Positions 58,501 to 62,300 of a DNA stretch of 64,000 bases are shown one piece after another; the first letter of the stretch is position 1, and the number at the start of each line of letters is the position of its first letter. The translations under genes and the position numbers were made by a program. The DNA comes from Lineus longissimus (lineage: Eukaryota; Nemertea; Pilidiophora; Heteronemertea; Lineidae): positions 14,464,437-14,528,436 of the forward strand of contig NC_088313.1 in assembly GCF_910592395.1 (NCBI RefSeq), given 5' to 3'. A model generated the notes under the pieces. It had not been told where the DNA came from and did no database searches. It worked only from the letters and a program-made list of their open reading frames with translations.

Positions 58501-59347
58501 ATAGCGAAGAGAACAACAAAAAACGATCGCGCCCGTTACGCTGCTCTGCGCCATTGTCAAATGATCAATATATGAAGCTAATCCATACTGGTAGCATTGT
58601 TTGTTTAGATGGAGTTAAGGAGTCAGAATGGGCGCTTCCCGGAGTCGAATCCAACCTCCGTGCACACAAACTAATAGTACACTATGCATCCCTATGTACA
58701 TCAGAGACGAGACACAGGAGACCAGGTTAAGGTGAGACAGACGAGAGTAACATATTCGATGAAGCGCGTCCCCTCAGGGCATCAGAACTGTTTATCTTTA
58801 TTGTCGAACTTGGCAAAAGTTAACTTTATCGCTGATTTGTGTATTGTAGTCATTTACATGGCGATGCTGACGTGCCATTCCGTTTGACAACTCTAGAAAG
58901 TAAAAGAGCCTTTTCCAAACAGTTTGCGCAAGAAGAGGCAATGAGCAAGTCATTTGTTCAATCTTGTCCTCCATACATGTATATCTGTGGTAAAGTTATG
59001 CAACCTGCAAAATTTGCATTGTTGCGACCCACATGTATATGTTGCAAATTCGAACCAAGGACTTCTGGAATGTTTCACTCTTGGAATCCCCTTGCCCCTC
59101 TGGAGGGGGTACAATGTTCATATTGACTGCTGCATGAAACATAACCAGGCAGACATGCATGTTTGACACTTGAGATTAGGAATTTTAAACAATTCTGTAC
59201 AACTTTTGATGTGGCCAAGAATACATGCATTGACAGTCAATCCAGAATTTCATACAACGAGATAAGGAAACTTACAGTTTTTGCAACGCGTTGAGACCCT
59301 TGAAAGCTCCGTGCTTGATGATGGTCAGCTGGTTACCCTTGAGAGAC
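20136..59347 (-). CDS. ADGRA: Adhesion G protein-coupled receptor, subfamily A (GPR124/GPR125-like), 15 exons, 5' partial
   Basis: Plasma-membrane receptor of the ADGRA family, which in vertebrates acts in Wnt/planar-polarity signalling and binds Dlg-type PDZ scaffolds. Seen in order: four LRRs, LRRCT, Ig, HormR, GAIN, GPS, seven TM segments, a long polar tail, and a C-terminal TTV. This domain order is diagnostic of subfamily A. Coding exons on the minus strand, 5' to 3': 59276-59347, 49433-49504, 44088-44159, 43553-43624, 42971-43131, 27817-28385, 27470-27619, 26279-26373, 25751-25967, 25258-25456, 24797-24901, 23989-24208, 23531-23716, 20740-23087, 20136-20197. All junctions are GT-AG and every phase matches, giving 4600 nt, about 1532 residues plus stop. 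Vertebrate family members are about 1300 residues, so the extra length is mostly tail. The signal peptide and N-terminal cap are absent; the first exon seen begins one base into a codon, so at least one upstream exon exists. Whether it is the orthologue of one vertebrate paralogue cannot be decided here. Confidence 0.94.
20198..20739 (-). other. Last ADGRA intron (542 bp)
   Basis: Holds a strong inverted repeat (20564-20592 with 20659-20687). No coding sequence is needed here: the extended frames in this stretch are continuations of the tail exon in other frames. Retention would end the receptor at -EASK. Confidence 0.6.
20564..20687. repeat. 29-bp inverted repeat / stem-loop in last ADGRA intron
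   Basis: Arm 20564-20592 and arm 20659-20687 are reverse complements with two mismatches in 29. The loop is 66 nt and contains an extra GGAGAGG copy. It could be a short inverted-repeat element or an RNA hairpin in the pre-mRNA. Confidence 0.85.
20740..23087 (-). CDS. ADGRA: ADGRA exon: TM4-TM7 and long cytoplasmic tail
   Basis: 2348-nt exon starting after GTTTCAG. It begins NMYKKIAKAQRPPPPPEDFL, a proline-rich second loop. TM4 is around IRFYLLGYGVTLIICGITAA, TM5 around GPVGVLLLTNIVLFICIGCA, TM6 around LIILIFLYIFMWTTGALLIA, and TM7 around YLYGFASAALGIFILVFYCL. About 590 tail residues follow, rich in Ser, Pro and His, with a run HKHRHHRHRHGDHRHRRR (near 21050-21110), a poly-Pro FPPPPPPI (near 21550), and CCGPECVTIMTSF with nearby Cys. 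The reading frame meets a TAG just inside the intron (EASK*), so the exon end at GCAA|GTAAGT matters: splicing is needed to reach the last exon. Confidence 0.96.
23088..23530 (-). other. ADGRA intron between TM3 and TM4 exons (443 bp)
   Basis: No repeat or RNA recognised; the short frames are chance. Confidence 0.55.
23531..23716 (-). CDS. ADGRA: ADGRA exon: TM2 and TM3
   Basis: 186-nt exon between ATTTTCAG-type context (TTTTCAG at 23717) and GTAAGG. The first intracellular loop NIIVTKKLKHS is followed by TM2 (VVNICLSILILIMVFTMGVL) and TM3 (CQIIGIIIHYFSISAIFWIT). It enters two bases into a codon, matching the previous exon. Confidence 0.94.
23749..23972 (+). mobile_element. TA-flanked MITE, family A, with 22-bp end expansion
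   Basis: The left end of the element is repeated five times at exactly 22-bp steps (23749, 23771, 23793, 23815, 23837), each CAGTAGAA(C/G)CTCTCTATTG, the last one with an A for T. A normal family A body follows (TACTGACAAGTACTG, AATTGGGACCGAA). It occupies most of the 272-bp intron between the TM1 and TM2 exons. Confidence 0.9.
23989..24208 (-). CDS. ADGRA: ADGRA exon: GPS end and TM1
   Basis: 220-nt exon between CCTGCAG and GTGAG. It starts NGIGGWITNGCKIIRQEGNQ and reaches MRCSHLTNFGVMQV. H-L-T is the canonical GPS autoproteolysis tripeptide, so cleavage between L and T is conceivable. VVYAGSLVCVLCMMTTIASY is TM1. Only two GPS cysteines (NGC and RCS) are present across both exons. Confidence 0.94.
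24209..24796 (-). other. ADGRA intron inside the GPS-TM1 region (588 bp)
   Basis: Contains the 91-bp triplication described separately; nothing else recognised. Confidence 0.6.
24322..24595. repeat. 91-bp tandem repeat, three copies
   Basis: GGAAATCTATTGTGTATTGG starts at 24326, 24417 and 24508, exactly 91 bp apart, with almost no divergence, implying recent amplification. Each unit contains the arms GGTGCATAT and GTGTGCACC, able to pair. Confidence 0.94.
24797..24901 (-). CDS. ADGRA: ADGRA exon: GAIN/GPS beginning
   Basis: 105-nt exon between ATTTTCAG and GTAAG. It encodes EAPVENLTTPIIIRLQSAQS then FWPVYWDFNAN. The VYWD is the GPS 'C-V-x-W-D' site, but the usual Cys two residues before the Trp is absent: Pro-Val-Tyr-Trp-Asp is seen. 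It is completed by the next exon. Confidence 0.93.
24902..25257 (-). other. ADGRA intron with a SINE-like fragment (356 bp)
   Basis: At about 25005-25080, CTCAAGATCAAGAGGTCGTG then GGTTCTACTCTTGG resembles the B-box half of a tRNA-derived SINE. Weak. Confidence 0.4.
25258..25456 (-). CDS. ADGRA: ADGRA exon: GAIN-B beta sandwich
   Basis: 199-nt exon between GTTTTACAG and GTAAG, entering in phase 0. It encodes ASITLPSPLLKNMRGLYGIT, then VQFVVYKNAKLFPIVSSSVG and LAVMTNIISSKI. The FVVYKNAKLFP motif is the conserved 'f..Y.n..lF' strand seen in GAIN domains. It ends one base into a codon. Confidence 0.93.
25751..25967 (-). CDS. ADGRA: ADGRA exon: GAIN domain, continued
   Basis: 217-nt exon between CGTTTCAG and GTATTT. 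It encodes MIQVIEHIPNILLDSKKYSS, then GVAFEAFKIRPESFSGMTCS and a Cys-containing loop ending DDKAIFDEK, with phase 0 out. The VAFEAFKIRPESF segment has the alternating pattern of the first GAIN-B beta strands. GTATTT is a weaker donor than its neighbours. Confidence 0.9.
25968..26278. mobile_element. Degenerate MITE copies filling an ADGRA intron (311 bp)
   Basis: Positions 26008-26175 are a diverged family A copy (GGAACCTCCC, CTCTCTATTCAGAACACC, TCTAATAAGGACAACGC). Positions 26195-26262 carry the AT-rich family with TTCAAATTCAATTACAAATT. Confidence 0.65.
26279..26373 (-). CDS. ADGRA: ADGRA exon: GAIN domain, continued
   Basis: 95-nt exon between TCTTTTAG and GTATG, entering in phase 0 and ending two bases into a codon. 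It encodes LVDVMLDVISVVMELPDSLL then MDAQKTHQACS, an amphipathic helix-rich stretch typical of the helical GAIN subdomain. Confidence 0.88.
26374..27469 (-). other. ADGRA intron with retrotransposon relic (1096 bp)
   Basis: The only recognisable content is the relic at 27230-27410; the rest is AT-rich and featureless. Confidence 0.5.
27230..27410 (+). pseudogene. Non-LTR retrotransposon relic, C-terminal end
   Basis: Plus strand reads TSEHVLRNCPLWDRLATGPY then KLWGSRDEQETT; after a one-base shift it reads RFIRDVGLVL and stop. The pattern EHVLxxCPLW...KLWG...FIxxxGLxL is the usual C-terminal end of reverse-transcriptase proteins of non-LTR elements in marine invertebrates. It is frameshifted and short, hence dead. 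It lies antisense within an ADGRA intron. Confidence 0.7.
27470..27619 (-). CDS. ADGRA: ADGRA exon: start of GAIN domain
   Basis: 150-nt exon (50 codons, phase 0 on both sides) between ATTTCCAG and GTAAGG. It begins LQLNHSNVYGKAVGLRQYIG and ends VFVSTNQE, a helical, polar sequence fitting the helical GAIN-A part. It lies between the HormR exon and the next GAIN exon. The domain name rests on position and family order more than on motif. Confidence 0.88.
27727..27850 (-). repeat. Three-copy 45-bp tandem duplication across the Ig/HormR exon splice donor
   Basis: Equivalent points lie at 27817, 27772 and 27727, exactly 45 bp apart. Each unit holds an exon end (LEQYS + M/T codon) and the intronic bases after it. 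Copy 1 has donor ATG|GTAAGT, copy 2 ACG|GTATGT, and copy 3 ATG|ATACGT, which has lost the GT. The 45-bp unit is 15 codons with no stop, so use of copy 2 inserts VSRTPLMWDLEQYST in frame. All seen directly; donor usage is inference. Confidence 0.9.
27817..28385 (-). CDS. ADGRA: ADGRA exon: Ig domain plus HormR domain
   Basis: 569-nt exon. The N-terminal ~100 residues form an Ig domain: SQVVFQGDELPFECRAS carries the first Cys, VVWF the Trp, and NSGIWMCQVQTPQGNA the Y/W-x-C strand-F motif, with the usual Asp replaced by Asn. Next comes the hormone-receptor domain: LHCPRTEVQTNRGWFKWPKT, then VCETG, YYTCSAAGKWENLDTMQC. The exon ends ...RVLEQYSM at a GTAAGT donor. A second donor 45 nt further on (exon end at 27772) would add 15 in-frame residues; see the tandem repeat entry. 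Confidence 0.95.
30502..30523. repeat. GAT microsatellite
   Basis: About seven GAT repeats. Minor. Confidence 0.9.
31535..31690 (+). mobile_element. tRNA-derived SINE, second family, copy 1
   Basis: Head CCTCATAGCCTAGTGGTTAA (A box) and CAGGTTCGATCCTCGGGAG (B box), then a tail GATTGTATTTCTGGAC and CAAAACAAGTTTGA. The same head and tail occur at 52362-52560. Confidence 0.78.
31695..31870 (+). mobile_element. tRNA-derived SINE, second family, internally deleted copy 2
   Basis: CCTGCTAGCCTAGTG joins straight to TCGATCCTGGGAG, so the middle of the head is lost; the tail ATTGTATTTCTGGATGAACT and AGGGTCTGTCGTATGAGA is intact. It lies just downstream of copy 1 in the same orientation. Confidence 0.75.
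32185..32300 (+). mobile_element. Degenerate tRNA-type SINE head
   Basis: GTGCAGTGGCTTAGTGGTTA (A-box-like) and GTCTTGAGTTCTCATTCCAT (decayed B box). The tail does not match the family at 31535. Confidence 0.45.
32735..32965. repeat. Diverged tandem duplication (~140 bp)
   Basis: AGCCCACAGGCA...GGCAATAAGGTTTATGACGA...GACACCTTTT at about 32737-32816 recurs in diverged form at about 32871-32970 (AGCCCACAGGCAGC, GGCAATAAGATTTATCATGA, GGACACCTTTATT). Confidence 0.7.
33730..34090 (+). pseudogene. Non-LTR retrotransposon relic split by a MITE
   Basis: Plus strand: IASEIRQRRLRWLGCVFRME then RDRFPRTALK up to 33840, resuming after the insertion as LKWTPPEKKLWQWP. The RRLRWLG-V-RM-RFPR-ALKWTPP series is the well-known tail region of non-LTR reverse-transcriptase polyproteins. 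Only about 50 codons are readable; the rest is decayed. Confidence 0.78.
33841..34045. mobile_element. 205-bp MITE with CAGTGTTCTCCACA termini and CTGAAG target duplication
   Basis: Termini CAGTGTTCTCCACAAGG and CCTGTGGAGAACACTG are inverted. CTGAAG stands on both sides (33835-33840 and 34046-34051), and removing one copy restores the retrotransposon frame A-L-K-W-T-P-P. Inside, ACCCTACCTT occurs several times. Termini are hAT-like, but hAT usually duplicates 8 bp, so the class is open. Confidence 0.88.
34786..34926. mobile_element. 141-bp inverted-repeat element
   Basis: ATCCTGAGGAAATCAGG-GTTGATG at the left and its inverse (CATCAAC, then CCTGATTTCCTCAGGAT) at the right; arms about 25-27 bp. 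No clear target duplication seen. Confidence 0.78.
37848..38425. repeat. Diverged long-period tandem repeat, four partial units
   Basis: GTTGAGGAAAGTGAAAGTGACAA-type blocks recur near 37872, 37966, 38128 and 38332, each followed by a GTxTxGTGATGA-type and GGGAGAGTTC-type block and preceded by CCTCTC and ATACAATGGC-type blocks. Spacing varies from about 95 to 205 bp through indels. Confidence 0.75.
39025..39295. repeat. Two diverged copies of a ~135-bp repeat
   Basis: GGCGGCCATCTTGAAAATTC...ATTACTCCGAAACT...GTACTCTTATCAATATCC at about 39037 is matched by GCCGCCATCTTGGAAATCC...ATTACTCCTAAACT...GTACACTCTTCAATAACC at about 39169. Confidence 0.72.
40225..40330 (+). mobile_element. tRNA-like SINE fragment
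   Basis: GATTTAGTTGGTGACTCAGA (A-box-like) and CCTGGTTCAAACCCACAG (B box). No shared tail with other copies in the window. Confidence 0.45.
41111..41290 (+). mobile_element. TA-flanked MITE, family A, diverged copy
   Basis: Begins CATTGGAACCTCCCTTAGCA after TA and holds CTCTCTATTAAGGACAC, AATCAGGACACCTC and CAGTCCCAAGG; ends CACCCTACTG. Confidence 0.75.
41299..41578. repeat. Diverged duplication of a ~95-bp block
   Basis: ATCTTTGAC-TTTCTTGGCTAATTTCC and GAGTAATTGCCAATTAAC near 41302-41395 recur as ATCTTTGACCTTTCTTAGCT and GAGTAATTGCTAATTGAT near 41489-41578. Confidence 0.75.
42971..43131 (-). CDS. ADGRA: ADGRA exon: LRR C-terminal cap (LRRCT)
   Basis: 161-nt exon between TTTTGCAG and GTAAGTTC. 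It encodes 53 full residues beginning DFQSNLLMCDCHIQWIIKW, with the CxCxxxWxxxW core of an LRRCT. Later Cys residues (NTKCAFP and the final HC) complete the cap. It ends one base into a codon, matching the Ig exon 14.6 kb downstream. Confidence 0.95.
43132..43552 (-). other. ADGRA intron between LRR4 and LRRCT (421 bp)
   Basis: Contains a short inverted repeat: GACGCAGATCTACGTC near 43452 and GACGTAGATCTACGCTGC near 43499. No gene seen. Confidence 0.55.
43553..43624 (-). CDS. ADGRA: ADGRA exon: fourth LRR (72 nt)
   Basis: Exon between TGTTTCAG and GTAAG. It encodes SLSKNQLKTIAEGSFQELAS then LKKI, the final residue being completed by the first base of the LRRCT exon. It is the fourth consecutive 72-nt exon in the same phase. 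Confidence 0.92.
43655..44073. mobile_element. 419-bp TTAA-flanked MITE occupying an ADGRA intron
   Basis: Termini CACTTTCAGCACC and GGATGCTGAAAGTG are inverted, with TTAA on each side (43651-43654 and 44074-44077). TTAA targets and such ends are typical of piggyBac-like elements; no transposase is encoded. It lies in the 463-bp intron between LRR3 and LRR4. Taking out the element and one TTAA leaves 40 bp. Confidence 0.88.
44088..44159 (-). CDS. ADGRA: ADGRA exon: third LRR (72 nt)
   Basis: Exon between CTTTGCAG and GTGAGT. It encodes DLSENALGNINASMFTGLGK then VTRV. The Leu of the usual xxL ending is Val here. Its donor lies 10 bases from the TTAA of an inserted MITE (43655-44073). Confidence 0.92.
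45358..45487. mobile_element. AT-rich dispersed element, family F
   Basis: Shares ATTTATAT-CAG, GTATT-AC, TTCAAATTCAATTACAAATT and a trailing GGCCTTTAA with copies at 53215-53350 and, inverted, 51213-51325 and 56700-56812; a fragment is at 26195-26262. Likely a non-autonomous element; ends not defined. Confidence 0.75.
46463..46521. repeat. ATC/TCA microsatellite
   Basis: About 18-19 uninterrupted trinucleotide repeats ending at CATGATCATG. The poly-Asp frame on the minus strand is an artefact. Confidence 0.95.
46640..46885 (+). mobile_element. SINE-like repeat
   Basis: AATCAGGAGGTTGTGGGTTT (B-box-like), then TGTCCTTGAGCAAGGCACTC, a widespread SINE core motif, and GAGTTAATGGGTACC. A tRNA-derived head is likely but decayed. 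Confidence 0.65.
47700..48134 (+). repeat. 54-bp minisatellite, eight copies, open in frame
   Basis: GTCAAGGA(A/C) recurs at 47700, 47758, 47813, 47867, 47921, 47975, 48029 and 48082; the central spacings are exactly 54. Copies from 47837 read VDSSNPASMQVKEIVQKE (18 residues) in one plus frame for 75 codons until a one-base deletion gives a stop at 48062. Two sub-variants alternate (SSNPASMQ and SSTPASRP). It lies antisense in an ADGRA intron. No start context, splice sites or domain: I treat it as a minisatellite. Confidence 0.9.
49325..49410 (+). mobile_element. TA-flanked MITE, family A, internally deleted copy
   Basis: 86 bp from CAGTAGAACCTCTCTATTAA to GAGGTTCCACTG, both termini kept. 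It lies only 22 bp from the donor of the LRR2 exon. Confidence 0.85.
49433..49504 (-). CDS. ADGRA: ADGRA exon: second LRR (72 nt)
   Basis: Exon between CTTTGCAG and GTAAG, same phase and length as the previous one. It encodes DLSKNKIAVIEPGAFLGLDN then LERL. A short copy of the TA-flanked MITE lies just 3' of it in the intron (49325-49410). Confidence 0.92.
50710..51010. repeat. Diverged tandem duplication (~150 bp)
   Basis: GCAGCAGTCTTATATCATGG...CAACTACTGCAA...ATTCGATTCCTCAGTGTAGTT is repeated as GGAGCAGTCTTATATCAGTG...CAACTACTGCAA...TTGATTCCGCAGTATAGTT. Confidence 0.8.
51213..51325. mobile_element. AT-rich element, family F, inverted diverged copy
   Basis: GATTTGAAATTGAGTTCGAA, AATACGTACTGAATATCAAT and GTAGACAGATAAAT correspond to the inverse of the 53215 copy. 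Confidence 0.6.
52362..52560 (+). mobile_element. tRNA-derived SINE, second family, copy 3
   Basis: Head TGGCCTCCTAGCCTAGTGGTTG, B box region GGATCGATCCTGGGGAGG, tail ATTGTATTTCTGGACGAACT, TTTTACAACAAGTTTGAGG and GAGGGTCTGTTGGATGAGA. Longest match to 31535 and 31695. Confidence 0.8.
53215..53350. mobile_element. AT-rich element, family F
   Basis: TTGAAATTTATATTCAGAAG, GTATTTACGCAACC, TTCAAATTCAATTACAAACT; the same order as 45358-45487. Confidence 0.75.
53622..53774 (-). mobile_element. TA-flanked MITE, family A
   Basis: Contains CTCTCTATTAAGGACAC twice and TTAATAGAGAGGTTCTATTG at the right end followed by TA; the left end is decayed. Confidence 0.75.
54233..54270. repeat. 38-bp near-perfect palindrome
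   Basis: AGTGCCCTG...CAAGC-CTAG-GCTTG...CAGGGCACT, preceded by an AATAATAATAAT run. Probably the conserved end of a dispersed repeat. Confidence 0.75.
54897..55095. mobile_element. Relative of the 33841 MITE, opposite orientation, decayed ends
   Basis: CAAGGTAGGGTGG, CAATACAAGGTAGGGTGGCC, TAGGGTCACCCTACAGGAAC and TCTAGAGCAAGGTAGGATGG match the inverse of 33841-34045 in order; TTGTGGAGAGAACA marks the right end. Confidence 0.78.
55655..56005. repeat. 208-bp tandem duplication
   Basis: CGGTCACTTTGAGCTGGCGT starts at 55661 and 55869. Both copies continue through ATTACTCAAATTGACACCGA and AAAGTGTTTAGGGATCAAAG with few changes. Intronic. Confidence 0.88.
56055..56110 (+). mobile_element. tRNA-like SINE head fragment
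   Basis: GTCAGAGTGGCACAGTGGAG (A box) then CTGGGTTCGATTCCCCG (B box), only about 25 bp apart, too close for a real tRNA. Confidence 0.5.
56700..56812. mobile_element. AT-rich element, family F, inverted copy
   Basis: ATTTGAAATTTGTAATTGAA, AATACGTATTAAATTTAAAT and TAGAAAGATAAACAAATATT. It abuts the family A MITE starting at 56812. Confidence 0.75.
56812..56948 (+). mobile_element. TA-flanked MITE, family A, right end lost
   Basis: GTAGAACCTCTCTATTAAGG, TTAATAGAGAGGTGTCCTGA and AATTTGGGACCGAAACTAGT as in the complete copy. Confidence 0.8.
57539..57713 (+). mobile_element. TA-flanked MITE, family A
   Basis: AATGGAACCTCCCTTAGCAG at the left and GAGATTCTACTG at the right, with the GACACCTCT and TTTTGGTCCC internal blocks. 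About 175 bp, diverged. Confidence 0.75.
59276..59347 (-). CDS. ADGRA: ADGRA exon: first LRR seen (72 nt)
   Basis: Minus-strand exon flanked by CCTTTCAG and GTAAG. It is exactly 72 nt, entered one base before a codon boundary and left two bases into a codon. It reads SLKGNQLTIIKHGAFKGLNA followed by LQKL, a standard LRR (LxxNxLtxIxxgaFxgLxxLxxL). It is followed by a 9.8-kb intron. The preceding exon is not recognised in the window. Confidence 0.9.
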
Positions 59348-62300
59348 CTGAAAGGATAAAGTCAAAAATCTATAAGAGATGGCTGTCTAATCACTGTGAA
59401 AAAAACATCTCTGTTTATGAGAGGAAGAAGCTGAAAAAGAAGAGAAAACAGCAGAAGCAGTTGAGAAAATCTTTAAAGGCCAGTGCCTTGTTAATTTTTT
59501 TTAATTGAATTGAAAATTGCCAATTGTTTATTTAACTCATGCTGGATATTTGAAATAAACATTGCCGTTCGACATGATTGGTGCAATTTAACATGTTCAA
59601 TTTGGATAAACGACGGGTTGACAACTCCAATGAACTCCAATTCACCAATGAACAAGTTGTGATGTTCCAGTTTGGACTCTGTTTTGATTTTGTAGTGATC
59701 AATCAACCAGTCTTAGGTCGGTGAAACTAGAGTAACTAGATATGACTTATTTTCATGAGTTGCTGATAGTCCAATGCAAGCAACCAACATGTTTACATAG
59801 GATAAGGTCGGATACCAATATTTGCATACTCTGGATCCCTGTGACTTAATCATATCCTCCAGATGCCCGTGATTTGATTATGAATTGAATAGGATGCAAT
59901 GATTCAGACCCTTGGCTCTGTTTAGGGTTTCATTACGTTGGGTGTAAACCAGTTGACAGTACATGCAATACACTTTAAAGTGACTGTATTTTGCCACGGG
60001 TGGGGCGGTACAAATCACTCTCTGTGGTGGTTGGAAGGGGGGATGGTTACAAAAGTTTGCGTTACAGTCCTAATAGACGTTTTAATGATTTAACAATAGA
60101 AATATAGGATATTTAGGAGCTTATTTTGATGATTTTATACATGTTATATGCAAAGAAAACATCTCCTTTAAAAAAGACTTTTTTTTGTACCCCTTCCCAT
60201 CAATCCTGGCAGAAAAACTCAGTACAGCATAATACCCTCACTAAATTTGATCACTTTAAATACACAGCAGCATCATTCTTTAGACAGACTAATGAATTTG
60301 CAGCACAACAAACAAAGGGTTAAAGTCACGGCGCCAGGCTCGCGTTACATGGTCAGCCACCTCGTCACGCCATTCCAATGACTAATCGAGTCATCCACAC
60401 CGTCGCCTGCTATAGTTACGCCAATATGAAATCCTAATTATCAAATGCACGTATTGCTATGACGAGATGGAATTCACTGAATGAAGAACATGAATTGAGG
60501 GCGATTTTGTACAGTTCCCATGTAGTCTGCATGCAGAGCCAAACATAGCCAAATATAGCAGGTTTTGACCTGAGGTCAGACACATGTCATCGACCCGGTC
60601 GAAGATAACTTCTGTCACGCACCGCAAAATCTCATCAACACAATTCACATTATTCTGCAATCATTTGTTTTTTGTATTCATTCTATCTGAGTGGGCAATT
60701 AGTATTCCTGCAATTTGTAATATGTAACTCTGTCTAAACCATGGTTCTCGATGAATTTGGAGTCAACGCTGGGAACAAGTCTTGAACTATTTTCTTGATA
60801 AACATGATAAAGTAACTTGACGATATGGACCAAAGGACAATCTAAAGAAGAGAGTTATGTATCAAATGATTGGTTGGTGGACATTGGATTATAAGCCAGA
60901 TATCACACTTACTTATGTTTTCACATATAGCCCCCTGGTGGCCAGAAACTGAGTTGAATACAAATTTTAAGGGTGTTGTGCGCATTAATGTGGGAGTGTT
61001 ACTACCAAACATGTACCAAAGTTTTGAGAACGAAGGAAAATGCTCTGTGAAATACCTGGAGATCAACAGCAAAATAGGGAGGTTCCAAGTTTTCCACGGT
61101 GGGTTGGCATCTCTGCAACAAGTGAAACCACGAGTTTACCAAATGTTGTTCCCGCAACATCCATCACTCTGCAGCCTTATCGGAATCTATAATGTCAACC
61201 TCGACGGTGACAATCAAAGTCGCCTTGATTTATCCCATCTTCATTAGGAACCCAAGTGTAACGAGCGTCACACTAATTATTATGAAACCAATACAAAGAG
61301 TCATCGAACACGCCGGCTGAGTTGGTGAGGGGACCGCTGACTAATAACTGACACGATGAACAAGTGGTTAACCCTTTTGTGCTGGAAGGCATTTTTCTGC
61401 ATGCAGTGGATAGAAATGCGGCACAGTGCTTACTTTTATCTGAACAAGCAATGCCATCTGTAGTACTTAACCTACTCAATTTCTTCTACTAAAAAGATAT
61501 TTTTGCAGGATTGAAAAAAATGTTCTCATTATTCATCATGTTCTCTTATTTTGGCAGACTATAGATTCCTTCTGGTTTTACAATCAAAAAATATCTTTAC
61601 ATTTTTTATTTTTGCGAATAGATATATTCAGGAAATCCGCAAAAATACACATCCAACATTTTGAATCAACGGAACAGTGGAAACCAAAGATTATAAGATC
61701 ATCAACTTCAGGAATCAGAACTGTCAGAGATTCTGTCCTTGAGAAGTCTAACCTTGACATGCTTCACGGTACAATTACTGGCGCAGCATCACCGCAGCCT
61801 GATACATCCATGACATACCAATACAGTCCACGAGGGATTCCCTGACAGGGAAAGGGAGTTCAATTATAGGGTTCACTACTGATGATTCAAGGAGGAGAGA
61901 TGCTCAGAATTAAAATTACTGGCACAAGACCTTCAAGTTGTGAGGGTGATGGTATTGGATACTGCAACCCTTATGCACTGGTCAATGTGAACCCTGTCCC
62001 TCCCCTGCTCAGGCAATCGACAGGTAGGCCTGCTTGGATTTCTTTTTACATTGTATGGAGGCCTAGGGTTTGACAGGACTTGAAATGAAATTGCCAGGAC
62101 TTGCCCCACTTTCCAAATATTTTCACTGATTGTAGTAGGGAACTTGCTATAAACAAGAGGCCCAAGGGCCTGGAGCTCTGCTGAATTTTTGCCAACATTA
62201 TTCCTGAACTTCTCAAGAAACAAATTTGAGCATAATATAAGATTTTGTTCACGATGTTACAAACTTTGGTGATTGAATAAAAACTCGAATATGAATTGTT

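Larger units (their letters stand above)
49505..59275 (-). other. ADGRA intron between LRR1 and LRR2 (9.8 kb)
   Basis: Contains the SINE at 52362, family F copies, three to four family A copies, a CAGTGTTC-type MITE relative (54897-55095), two local duplications and a hairpin. No further LRR exon was found. The frame 55043-55582 (minus, 179 codons) overlaps the MITE and has no recognisable domain. Confidence 0.55.

Noticed and set aside
58485-58730. 81-codon plus-strand frame beginning MPRRRNSEENNKKRSR as a gene start
   Set aside because: The beginning looks protein-like, but the rest contains a tRNA-like GGAGTCGAATCCAACC block and no donor in frame was found; evidence too thin.
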